Source: Eubacteriales bacterium
GTDB lineage: Bacteria > Bacillota > Clostridia > Acetivibrionales > STF1-152
Direction of reading: 5' to 3'
Assembly (NCBI GenBank): GCA_028703215.1
Contig: JAQVNH010000075.1
Span: 1-5,965 of the forward strand
Length of the DNA stretch: 5,965 nt
The notes under the pieces were generated by a model, which worked only from the letters and a program-made list of their open reading frames with translations, did no database searches and was not told the origin of the DNA. The translations under genes and the position numbers were made by a program. Of this stretch, positions 1 to 5,965 are shown one piece after another (the first letter of the stretch is position 1; the number at the start of each line of letters is the position of its first letter).

Positions 1-563
1 GCGGTCCTTTTGAATGCCTCATACTGCTCATTTGTTTCCGAAATGATCTGTTCTTTATTAAATATCCGACCCGCATATCCTATAAAAGTATCAAAAATAT
101 TTACCGAATCCACATGTTTAACGATCAGCCCGACCTCTGCATATCTGTCAATATCGCTGTAATCAAGTCCAGCGTCATTTTTTAGCGTAACCTCGGTTTC
201 AATCAGTTTGATCTTATTGCTGAAAATAAATTCGGGAAACCGCTTGCGAAGTTCGCCAAGCAATTCATCCGATCGTGCCATAAAACTCTCGTTATTCAAC
301 TCCGTATTTCTTGAATCCCTGATCCTTTTCCTGTTTTTTTCGGGATCATAGGGATAAGCGATCTTTCTGCCCAGATTCTTTTCAGCCGCTTCCCAAGTCT
401 CTTGAGCCGGCTCGCCGAGAGTTCCTTCTATTCCGACAAATCCGTCATCGTAAACTCGGCATCCGCTCTTTGTTATGTTTTTCTTTCTTACCGAATCTAT
501 TTTTGACTGTGTCACGTTCAACGCGATTTCACGAACAGTCCTTTGATATAATTCCCGAATCAT
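1..563 (-). CDS. TldD/PmbA-family protein (TldE-like partner), N-terminal part, cut by left edge
   Basis: The reading frame opens with ATG at 563 and stays open to the left edge, giving 187 residues with no stop. The start is supported by GAGGAG at 572-577, 8 bases upstream, and by its position 24 bases after the tldD stop. The visible part resembles the N-terminal domain of TldD/PmbA proteins. It has a GCRVYDDGFVGIEGTLGE stretch at about residues 34-51, then a charged helical region, then LIETEVTLKNDAGLDYSD at about 118-135, which resembles the strand-rich core of the fold. In the known TldD-TldE heterodimer, TldE lacks the HExxxH zinc site and helps form the peptide-binding chamber. By position this gene is probably that partner, but the region where a metal site would or would not lie is outside the window. 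It could instead be a second TldD-like peptidase. No signal peptide or membrane segment is seen, so it is probably cytoplasmic. Confidence 0.8.
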   Translation of the reverse strand, partial: MIRELYQRTVREIALNVTQSKIDSVRKKNITKSGCRVYDDGFVGIEGTLGEPAQETWEAAEKNLGRKIAYPYDPEKNRKRIRDSRNTELNNESFMARSDELLGELRKRFPEFIFSNKIKLIETEVTLKNDAGLDYSDIDRYAEVGLIVKHVDSVNIFDTFIGYAGRIFNKEQIISETNEQYEAFKRT

Positions 564-587
564 GACGAGTTCTCCTCACTGGATTAT

Positions 588-1925
588 CTATTGCACCTTT
601 ATCTTATTGACTCTTACATAAGGTCCGCCAAAACCGACACGCAGGGGGTACTGCTCCATCTTTCCGCAGCCTCCCGAACCGAATGACATTATCTCCACTG
701 TGTCTGAAAGACCGTCGATCTCGTTCAGCGTCTCCATGACATTTCCTGAAATCACTGCTATCTTTAAAGCTTCCGCTATCTTTCCGTCCCTTATCATATA
801 AGCTCTTGACGGCGCGATGGTAAATATCGTCATCCCGGAGCCGTGTATTATATCATCGATGTAGATGCCATTCTTTACACCGGCAAACAGATCATCCTTT
901 GTATGATGTCCGGAACCTATATATGTTGTAGTCATGCGGACGATCGGCTCATATTCAAAGTTAAGCGCTCTGGCATTGCCCGTCGCGGATTCCTGCAGAG
1001 CCGCGGCAGTATAAGCGCTGTGCAGGCGTCCGCTCAAAATGCCTTCTTTTATAATGTAGTTCTCCTTTGCCTTGCTGCCCTCATCGTCGAAGGGAACATA
1101 ACCGGAACCCTCGGGGATTCCCGTATCTATTATATTTAAAATAGGCGACCCGACCTTGCTTCCCAATGCCCATTCCCTTTTCATGGTCTCGTCGCCGATC
1201 ATGAAATCAGACTCGCTCTTATGACCGAAGCTCTCATGGGCAAAAACCCCGGCTGCCATCGGTGACAATATGCAAGTGTAAGTCCCCGGAACAACCGGCA
1301 CGGCGGAGCGCGCATATTCAAGATCCTTCCGGATCGTATTTCGGATCTTCTCCTGCCGGCCTTTCATCTCCTCAAATCTGAGCCCATAAATATTCTCCGC
1401 TCCTCTTTGGGGCAGGTCGTTCACTGAAAGGACATATTTTACAACGATGCAGCCGTTTTGAGTATCGAAGGTCACATCCGTTCCTTTGCTCGACATTATG
1501 TGCTTTTCTGTGTGGTTGTCTATATAAAAAACCTTTGAAAGCTGTATCTCCGGGACTTCTTCAAGCATCGGCAGATATTCTTCGGCAAGGGAAATCTTAT
1601 CCTTGTTTGGCACTTTGGATATATCCGTTTCGGCATAGCAAAGCATTTTGCCCTTATTTACTTCCATGGATCTCACAACCGGATCATCTTGTATTTTTTC
1701 GTTCGGCTTCGCCATTGCGGCCAATGAATCTATTTCATCCTGTACATTCAAAATGTCTGTCGTTGCGCTGTAATACCACTTTTCTCCGTCATACACCCGG
1801 ATCATGGCGCCCTTTTCGGCTTTTGTCTTATTTTGTTTCAAAACCAGATTTTCATAGATCACGCTCGTCGCGGCAACGTTCTCCACGCGCACATCCGTAT
1901 ACAAATTTTCCGGAAATCGGTACAT
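588..1925 (-). CDS. tldD: TldD-family zinc metallopeptidase
   Basis: This complete 445-residue protein belongs to the TldD/PmbA family (peptidase family U62). The N-terminal domain (about residues 1-200) carries GAMIRVYDGEKWYYSATTD at 39-57, typical of the ~450-residue Gram-positive TldD group. The zinc motif HExxxH is HESFGH at 230-235, with E231 as the expected catalytic residue. The third metal ligand in TldD is a C-terminal cysteine, and C420 in GSGGCGK (416-422) fits. The protein therefore looks catalytically intact. In Escherichia coli, TldD and TldE form a cytoplasmic heterodimer that degrades unfolded peptides, trims the microcin B17 leader and acts on CcdA; the substrate here is unknown. 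The ATG at 1925 is preceded by AAGGAGG at 1932-1938 with a 6-base spacer. The TldE-like gene follows after 24 bases, so the two are almost certainly co-expressed. No signal peptide is visible. At 445 residues it is somewhat shorter than the E. coli protein. Confidence 0.93.
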   Translation of the reverse strand: MYRFPENLYTDVRVENVAATSVIYENLVLKQNKTKAEKGAMIRVYDGEKWYYSATTDILNVQDEIDSLAAMAKPNEKIQDDPVVRSMEVNKGKMLCYAETDISKVPNKDKISLAEEYLPMLEEVPEIQLSKVFYIDNHTEKHIMSSKGTDVTFDTQNGCIVVKYVLSVNDLPQRGAENIYGLRFEEMKGRQEKIRNTIRKDLEYARSAVPVVPGTYTCILSPMAAGVFAHESFGHKSESDFMIGDETMKREWALGSKVGSPILNIIDTGIPEGSGYVPFDDEGSKAKENYIIKEGILSGRLHSAYTAAALQESATGNARALNFEYEPIVRMTTTYIGSGHHTKDDLFAGVKNGIYIDDIIHGSGMTIFTIAPSRAYMIRDGKIAEALKIAVISGNVMETLNEIDGLSDTVEIMSFGSGGCGKMEQYPLRVGFGGPYVRVNKIKVQ

Positions 1926-1931
1926 TTTGCG

Positions 1932-1938
1932 CCTCCTT
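1932..1938 (-). promoter_or_regulatory. Strong ribosome binding site of tldD
   Basis: The coding strand reads AAGGAGG six bases before the ATG at 1925. It fixes this start and is the strongest ribosome binding site in the window. That suggests TldD is translated independently rather than by coupling to the phosphatase gene about 100 bases upstream. Confidence 0.8.
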
Positions 1939-1956
1939 ATATATTCCGGTTCGACA

Positions 1957-2044
1957 TCGATTCGATATCAGTACTGTTTCGTTTCTAAACCGGTACTGCG
2001 CCAATACAATATTGATGCCGTATCGGCACTATATCAGTCCAAGC
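1957..2044. repeat. Degenerate 22-base tandem periodicity in the phosphatase-tldD gap
   Basis: Cutting the plus strand into four consecutive 22-base units from 1957 gives visibly related rows. Rows 1 (1957-1978) and 2 (1979-2000) share 14 of 22 positions, including TCG at the start and GTACTG near the end. Rows 1 and 4 (2023-2044) share 13 of 22, including TCG and ATATCAGT. Row 3 (2001-2022) is weaker, with 12 matches to row 1. Exact copies are GTACTG at 1971 and 1993 (22 apart) and ATATCAGT at 1965 and 2031 (66 apart). The last row runs into the end of the phosphatase gene. It could be a decayed tandem repeat or a set of phased protein-binding sites, or it could be chance, because the phase was chosen after inspection. 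Confidence 0.35.
2016..2028 (-). other. Small hairpin just after the phosphatase stop codon
   Basis: TGCCG and CGGCA form a perfect 5-base-pair stem around the 3-base loop ATA on the coding strand, directly after the TAG at 2029-2031. No run of U follows, so it does not qualify as an intrinsic terminator. It might mark a processing or pausing site, or be incidental to the 22-base periodicity that it overlaps. Confidence 0.3.
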
Positions 2045-2676
2045 AATTCTTTCGGCAAATCGATCATTATTTCCGCGCCGGATGCTGCCAGAAATTCCTT
2101 TTCGCAAAAACCCCAGGTCACTGAAATACATCTGACGCCGGCGTTTTTTGCTGTTTGGATGTCTATTGCGGAATCGCCGACATAGACAGTTTTTCCCTTA
2201 TCGCTTTTTAATTGGTCAATGGCGCTCAGGAGCGCGTCCGGGGCAGGTTTTCTTCTGACATCTTTTTTCTCTCCGATCGCTGCGGATATGAATTTCGAAA
2301 AGAAGTGACGGTTTAGATCCTTGACCGCATCATCAAATTTATTGGAAACTACGGCAAGCTTGTGCCCTTCATTTTTCAACTCCTGCAACAACTCCAAAAT
2401 TCCCGGATACGGACTGGTTTTTTTCATGCAATTTCCGGAATAATGCCGGGCAAATAAATCAAATACGTCTTTAAACCTGGCGTTATCTTTCCCGTCAGGC
2501 ACAGAAAGATCGATCAGCTGTTTGATTCCGTTACCGACAAAACTCCTTATCTCTTTCATTGTGCGCATGGGGAGTCCGAAATAAGCCAGGGCATGATTTA
2601 CACTGTCTGTGAGATCTTCCAGAGTATCCAGAAGCGTTCCGTCCATATCAAAAATTATCGTGTCGTATTTATTCAT
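2029..2676 (-). CDS. HAD-superfamily hydrolase, phosphoglycolate phosphatase (Gph/PGP) type
   Basis: This is a 215-residue haloacid dehalogenase-type phosphatase with all four motifs. Motif I is DMDGT at 10-14 (nucleophile D10, acid/base D12), motif II is S111 in VVSNKFD, motif III is K143 in RRKPAPD, and motif IV is GDSAID at 167-172. The helical cap lies between motifs I and II (about 17-85), as in subfamily IA. Length and layout match Gph-like phosphatases, which remove phosphate from phosphoglycolate and related small phosphate esters, but the substrate cannot be read from the sequence. I chose the ATG at 2676 because the protein then begins MNKYDTIIFDMDGTLL, the usual HAD start. A TTG at 2706 would add ten residues of no family character. 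The start overlaps the glucuronidase stop by 8 bases (ATGAATAA). No good ribosome binding site sits at normal distance, so translation is probably coupled to the upstream gene. It is probably cytoplasmic. Confidence 0.9.
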   Translation of the reverse strand: MNKYDTIIFDMDGTLLDTLEDLTDSVNHALAYFGLPMRTMKEIRSFVGNGIKQLIDLSVPDGKDNARFKDVFDLFARHYSGNCMKKTSPYPGILELLQELKNEGHKLAVVSNKFDDAVKDLNRHFFSKFISAAIGEKKDVRRKPAPDALLSAIDQLKSDKGKTVYVGDSAIDIQTAKNAGVRCISVTWGFCEKEFLAASGAEIMIDLPKELLGLI

Positions 2677-4456
2677 TATCCCGTTTCCATCGTCTCCTGA
2701 GTTCAAAAGCCGCCGCCTTAGGTTTTCTGTCTCTTGTAAATACGCCCTTCATGTTTTGTCCGTCGACTCTCATGACTCCCGAAGCTGTCTCGAAATCCGC
2801 GAAATTCCACACATGTTCTCCTGCCACTGCCTCGACAGAATCAAAAACCCTGTGATATATTTTCAGGAATTCGACCTGATATTCCTCTGTCCATGGAGAG
2901 GCTAAAACGGAGTGAGCTCCGGCTAAAGTGTCAGCTCCGTATTCCGTAATAATGATAGGTTTGTTATCCTTTGACCATCCTTCGAGTTCTTTGCGCAGTT
3001 GAAATTCGGCAGATTTAAGATCCCCTATTTCGGAGTACCATCCGTAATATCTGTTGAGCATTACCAAATCAGCATATTTTGTCAGTTTGCATATTCCGTA
3101 AGGCGAAAACAGGACATTGGCAAATCCTATGGGACGCGACGAGTCTGCTTTGCGTGCCGCTTCAAAAAGAGGCTTAAAGTATTCCACCGCTGCATCTGTT
3201 TTTGATTCGGGCTCGTTTGCAATAGACCAGATAACCACGCACGGATGGTTCTTGTCGCGGCTTATCGTCTCCTTTATTGCACCGAGATGGTTCGCTTGCG
3301 TTTTGTCGTTTGCCGTTTCGGGAGAAAATGTTCCGACGGTCGAGCCTGCCACTACCGGTGTGGAAATATTCATATTCAGACCCACAGCGGGGGTCTCATC
3401 TATGACGAGGATCCCCTGCTCGTCAGCATAGTCCATGACATCCTCTGAATACGGATAATGCGAGGTTCGGAAAGAATTCGCGCCGATCCACTTATACAGT
3501 TCAAAATCGTGCAGCATGTGCGCATCGCTATGCCCTTTTCCCAAAATCTCCAAATCCTCATGACAGCCGAAGCCGCGGAAATAAAACGGTTTTTCGTTTA
3601 CCAGGAATTTTATCCCTTCTATTCTGACAGTTCTGACTCCGACGCGAAGAACATAATCATCAATCAGTTTTTCACCGTCGTAAAGACAGAATTCCGCATT
3701 ATAAAGATAGCCGTTTCCGGGCTCCCATAAGTGTACATTTTTGATTTTTATTGCTCCGCTTTTCCCGCTGCCCTGTGCAACCAGTTCTTTGTTTGCATCA
3801 TAAACCTTTATCCCGACTCTGTATGACGGATTTAGCCCGGCCTGAGTCACGTCATATTTGATGATTCCGGTCTCCTCTTCAAAGTCTGTGACAACAGTGA
3901 TGTCGTCGATATATGTTTTGGATGTGGAATAAAGCCATACGGGGCGATGTATGCCGGCATAGTTGAAAAAGTCATGCCAATAAGCCAGTCTCTTGCCCAC
4001 CGGGCTATCAACAATGTGCCCGGGGGGAATAGTCTGAAAAGTCAGTGTATTATCCGCTCTGACCGTTATCCTGATCGTCTCGCCCGCTGACACATAGTCA
4101 GTTATGTCTGCTTCAAAGGGGGTGTAACCGCCTTCATGCCTGACCGCTTCGTTTTCGTTTACCCATACGCAGGCACTGTGCGTCACAGATTCAAACCTAA
4201 GTGTAATTCTGTCGTTTTCCCATCCGTTCGGAACCTTGACATTTATTTGATACCAGAATGCACCAAAATAATTCCGCTTTGACTTTTCCGCGAATATGTC
4301 GTTGAAACTTGAAGGCACAGCCATACGGACGGCATCGGGCAATTTTCCCGCATACCATTTCTCTCTTATTCCCATATCGCCGGGATCAAAAGAAAAATCC
4401 CAAAGTCCTGTTATATGTTTAGTGTTCCTTGTGTTCGAATCCTGCGGCTTTAACAT
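2669..4456 (-). CDS. uidA: Beta-glucuronidase, glycoside hydrolase family 2, loop-1 type
   Basis: This complete 595-residue enzyme is close in length and layout to E. coli UidA (603). It hydrolyses beta-D-glucuronides to glucuronic acid and the aglycone. An N-terminal jelly-roll domain (about 1-180, with HDFFNYAGIHRPVWLY at 161-176) is followed by an immunoglobulin-like domain (about 181-275) and a TIM barrel (about 276-595). The acid/base is E415 in SIANEPES and the nucleophile is E505 in IIITEYGADTLAG. The NxK motif that binds the glucuronate carboxylate is N568-M569-K570, before GVFTRDRKPK. This motif separates glucuronidases from GH2 galactosidases. Residues 361-385 form a long active-site loop nearly as long as that of E. 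coli (loop 1 class). The start MLKP lines up with the E. coli N-terminus and has AGGAG at 4464-4468. No signal peptide is present, so substrates must be imported, yet no transporter or hexuronate gene is visible nearby. The phosphatase gene overlaps its end. Confidence 0.96.
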   Translation of the reverse strand: MLKPQDSNTRNTKHITGLWDFSFDPGDMGIREKWYAGKLPDAVRMAVPSSFNDIFAEKSKRNYFGAFWYQINVKVPNGWENDRITLRFESVTHSACVWVNENEAVRHEGGYTPFEADITDYVSAGETIRITVRADNTLTFQTIPPGHIVDSPVGKRLAYWHDFFNYAGIHRPVWLYSTSKTYIDDITVVTDFEEETGIIKYDVTQAGLNPSYRVGIKVYDANKELVAQGSGKSGAIKIKNVHLWEPGNGYLYNAEFCLYDGEKLIDDYVLRVGVRTVRIEGIKFLVNEKPFYFRGFGCHEDLEILGKGHSDAHMLHDFELYKWIGANSFRTSHYPYSEDVMDYADEQGILVIDETPAVGLNMNISTPVVAGSTVGTFSPETANDKTQANHLGAIKETISRDKNHPCVVIWSIANEPESKTDAAVEYFKPLFEAARKADSSRPIGFANVLFSPYGICKLTKYADLVMLNRYYGWYSEIGDLKSAEFQLRKELEGWSKDNKPIIITEYGADTLAGAHSVLASPWTEEYQVEFLKIYHRVFDSVEAVAGEHVWNFADFETASGVMRVDGQNMKGVFTRDRKPKAAAFELRRRWKRDNE

Positions 4457-4551
4457 TGTTAGACTCCTTTTATTTTATCGGATTAAATCATATGGTCCTC
4501 CCGTCTTCTGAACCGGGTATGAAATATTCCGGATATCTTACGCATATTGTA
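4457..4551 (-). promoter_or_regulatory. Leader between the aminotransferase and beta-glucuronidase genes
   Basis: This 95-base gap holds the glucuronidase ribosome binding site (AAAGGAG at 4464-4470, 7-base spacer). Further upstream is a second strong site (GGGAGG at 4497-4502), which precedes a two-codon reading frame, ATG ATT TAA, at 4483-4491. AT-rich hexamers resembling a -10 box exist (TATGAT, TAAAAT), but none has a convincing -35 box at 16-18 bases. I see no hairpin with a U run, so there is no evidence that transcription from the aminotransferase stops here. A separate glucuronidase promoter is possible but not shown. Confidence 0.4.
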
Positions 4552-5721
4552 TCATGCTTTCATTTTTTGCAGGAACCTTTCTATCCTGTTCAGAGCCTCC
4601 AGAAGATTTTCCATCGAGTTTGCATATGTGGCTCTGACAAATCCCTCTCCGCATTCCCCAAAAGCATTTCCGGGAATCATGAGGACTTTTTCATCCATCA
4701 GAAGTTTCTCGCAAAACTCGTCTGATGAAAGACCTGTCGACTTGATGCAAGGGAATGTGTAAAACGCGCCCTGCGGTTCGAAGCAGCTGAGTCCCATGGA
4801 GTTTAGTCTGCTCAGCATCAGCCTTCTTCTGCGGTTATATTCCCTGACCATTGAGCTTACATCGTCTGCGCTGTTCTTCAGAGCTTCGATGGCCGCAAAT
4901 TGCGCTGTGGTCGGCGAGCACATAATAGCATACTGATGTATCTTCTTCATCTGGTCGATGATAATCTTGCTCCCGCATACATAGCCGATCCTCCAGCCGG
5001 TCATTGCAAAGGCCTTTGAAAATCCGCTGATGACAATGGTTCTGTCCCTCATTCCTTTAAGAGAAGCTATGGAAACATGCTCCGCGCCGTATGTCAGTTC
5101 GCTGTATATTTCATCGGAAATCACGATTATATCCTTGTCCATGATCACATCAGCAACTGCCTGCAGGTCGCTCTTTTCCATAATAGCGCCTGTAGGATTG
5201 TTGGGAAACGGGATCACCAGAACCTTTGTCCTATCTGTTATCGCCGCTTTGAGCATTTCAGGTTTGAGCCTGAAATCATCCTCGGCTTTTAATTCCACGA
5301 TAACAGACTTTGCGCCTGTGAAAGCCGTGCATCCTTTATATGCGACAAAGCTGGGCTCAGGGATGATCACTTCGTCGCCCTCTTTTACAAGCGAACGCAG
5401 TGCAATATCGATTGCCTCGCTGCCGCCGACCGTAACCAGGATCTCTTCGCGCGCATCGTAGGAAAGCCCGTACCTCCTGCTTTGGTAGTTTGCTATTTCG
5501 TTTCTCAGTTCGATATACCCGGCATTTGACGAATAATGCGTGTATCCTTTTTCGAGCGAATATATGCCGGCTTCGCGTATATTCCAGGGAGTAACAAAAT
5601 CCGGCTCCCCGATCCCGAGGGATATTACTCCCTGCATCTCGTTGACCAGGTCGAAATATTTGCGTATGCCCGAAAACGGGACGGCTTTTACACCCGGAAC
5701 GATCATGTCCGACATGTTCAT
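4552..5721 (-). CDS. Class I PLP-dependent aminotransferase (AlaT/YugH-like)
   Basis: This complete 389-residue fold-type I aminotransferase is of the aspartate aminotransferase family, Bacillus/PatA-like branch. PLP-site residues are all visible: GGSEAID at 99-105 (phosphate side), N175 in FPNNPTG, D203 and Y206 in SDEIY, Schiff-base K236 in SGFSKAFAMTGWR, R244 in the same block, and R363 in FVRATYANS, the expected carboxylate-binding arginine. It transfers an amino group between an amino acid and a 2-oxoacid. The partner regulator resembles Bacillus YugG (AlaR), and YugH (AlaT) is an alanine transaminase. Alanine-pyruvate exchange with glutamate is therefore my preferred guess, though aspartate or aromatic substrates are not excluded. 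The ATG at 5721 overlaps the regulator stop as ATGA. AGGGAGG at 5732-5738, inside the regulator gene, lies 10 bases upstream and favours this start over the in-frame ATGs at 5715 and 5706. It is probably cytoplasmic. Confidence 0.93.
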   Translation of the reverse strand: MNMSDMIVPGVKAVPFSGIRKYFDLVNEMQGVISLGIGEPDFVTPWNIREAGIYSLEKGYTHYSSNAGYIELRNEIANYQSRRYGLSYDAREEILVTVGGSEAIDIALRSLVKEGDEVIIPEPSFVAYKGCTAFTGAKSVIVELKAEDDFRLKPEMLKAAITDRTKVLVIPFPNNPTGAIMEKSDLQAVADVIMDKDIIVISDEIYSELTYGAEHVSIASLKGMRDRTIVISGFSKAFAMTGWRIGYVCGSKIIIDQMKKIHQYAIMCSPTTAQFAAIEALKNSADDVSSMVREYNRRRRLMLSRLNSMGLSCFEPQGAFYTFPCIKSTGLSSDEFCEKLLMDEKVLMIPGNAFGECGEGFVRATYANSMENLLEALNRIERFLQKMKA

Positions 5722-5965
5722 AATACGACTGCCTCCCTGTTATCCTTTCTCTTTTTCTCGAAAATCACGCCCTTGTCTTTGTATTTTTTCAGTACAAAAT
5801 GGGTTGATGTTCCTACGACAGACTCAACAAGAGCAAGCTTTTCCGCTACAAACAGCGCGACTTCCTTCATTGTCCTGCCTTCTATTATTACTGTCAGATC
5901 AAACCCGCCCGACATAAGATAGCATGCCTTGACTTCGGGATACCGGTAGATCCTTTCGGCAACCT
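5718..5965 (-). CDS. Lrp/AsnC-family transcriptional regulator, C-terminal part, cut by right edge
   Basis: The frame is open from the right edge (first full codon at 5963-5961) to TGA at 5718-5720, giving 81 residues. It is the C-terminal effector-binding (RAM) domain of an Lrp/AsnC regulator. It has YRYPEVKACYLMSGGFDLTV at the visible N-terminal side, then IIEGRTMKEVALFVAEKL, then VVGTSTHFVLKKYKDKG. The 'V..CY..SG..D' core and the 'T.TH....KKYK' strand are characteristic of the family, and the wording resembles Bacillus YugG (AlaR). Such proteins form octameric or dimeric DNA-binding assemblies that sense amino acids. The helix-turn-helix part lies outside the window. An internal ATG at 5915 falls in the middle of the conserved domain and should not be read as a start. 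The gene ends in an ATGA overlap with the aminotransferase gene, which it probably regulates, perhaps in response to alanine. Confidence 0.9.
   Translation of the reverse strand, partial: VAERIYRYPEVKACYLMSGGFDLTVIIEGRTMKEVALFVAEKLALVESVVGTSTHFVLKKYKDKGVIFEKKRKDNREAVVL

Noticed and set aside
1946..1993. Inverted CCGGTT / AACCGG pair as a stem or operator
   Set aside because: The arms are 6 bases and separated by 36 bases. They are better explained as part of the 22-base periodicity or chance.
2007..2030. Hairpin after the phosphatase as an intrinsic terminator
   Set aside because: The stem has only 5 base pairs and is followed by a mixed sequence rather than a U run.
1535..2185. A 216-codon plus-strand frame antisense to tldD and the end of the phosphatase gene
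   Set aside because: Its translation has no recognisable domain, and it runs opposite two well-supported genes. It is a shadow frame.
2674..2706. TTG at 2706 as the start of the phosphatase
   Set aside because: It would add ten residues before the conserved HAD beginning and lies deeper in the glucuronidase gene. The ATG at 2676 gives the usual family N-terminus.
2669..4456. Beta-galactosidase or other GH2 activity
   Set aside because: The NxK motif and near-collinear match to UidA around both catalytic glutamates indicate a glucuronidase.
4471..4494. Sigma-A promoter for the glucuronidase (TATGAT or TAAAAT as -10)
   Set aside because: No acceptable -35 hexamer lies 16-18 bases upstream of either candidate.
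5030..5461. A 143-codon plus-strand frame antisense to the aminotransferase
   Set aside because: It is low-complexity, rich in Ser, Ile and Leu, and lies wholly within a conserved enzyme gene on the other strand.
1..5965. CRISPR arrays, tRNA or rRNA genes, insertion sequences, phage genes
   Set aside because: I looked through both strands and found no regular spaced repeats, no tRNA-like core sequences, and no transposase or integrase motifs.

Overview
The window looks like chromosomal DNA of a low-to-moderate-GC Gram-positive bacterium, most likely an anaerobic, gut-associated Clostridia member of the Bacillota. Three things point that way. Most genes have strong AGGAGG-type ribosome binding sites. 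An Lrp-family regulator overlaps an aminotransferase gene, as in the Bacillus yugG-yugH (alaR-alaT) pair. A ~450-residue TldD is followed directly by a second TldD/PmbA-family gene. The assignment is an inference from gene types and composition, not from a marker gene.

All six recognisable genes lie on the minus strand and are read from right to left. In order of transcription they are: (1) the C-terminal part of an Lrp/AsnC regulator, cut by the right edge; (2) a complete class I PLP aminotransferase, joined to it by an ATGA overlap; (3) after a 95-base gap, a complete GH2 beta-glucuronidase of the E. coli UidA type; (4) a HAD-superfamily phosphatase of the phosphoglycolate phosphatase type, whose start overlaps the glucuronidase stop by 8 bases; (5) after a 103-base gap containing weak 22-base periodicity, a complete TldD metallopeptidase; (6) after 24 bases, the N-terminal part of its TldE/PmbA-like partner, cut by the left edge.

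The tight spacings suggest three coupled pairs: regulator plus aminotransferase, glucuronidase plus phosphatase, and TldD plus TldE. They may form one long transcript, since I see no convincing terminator between them. The regulator probably controls the aminotransferase in response to an amino acid. The glucuronidase would release glucuronic acid from imported glucuronides in the cytoplasm. The phosphatase and the TldD pair have no obvious role in that process. No transporter, hexuronate catabolic gene, mobile element, RNA gene or CRISPR array is visible.

No clearly novel system was found. The points most worth a second look are the loop-1 type beta-glucuronidase in an unusual neighbourhood, the TldD/TldE pair with no visible substrate, and the degenerate 22-base repeat upstream of tldD.
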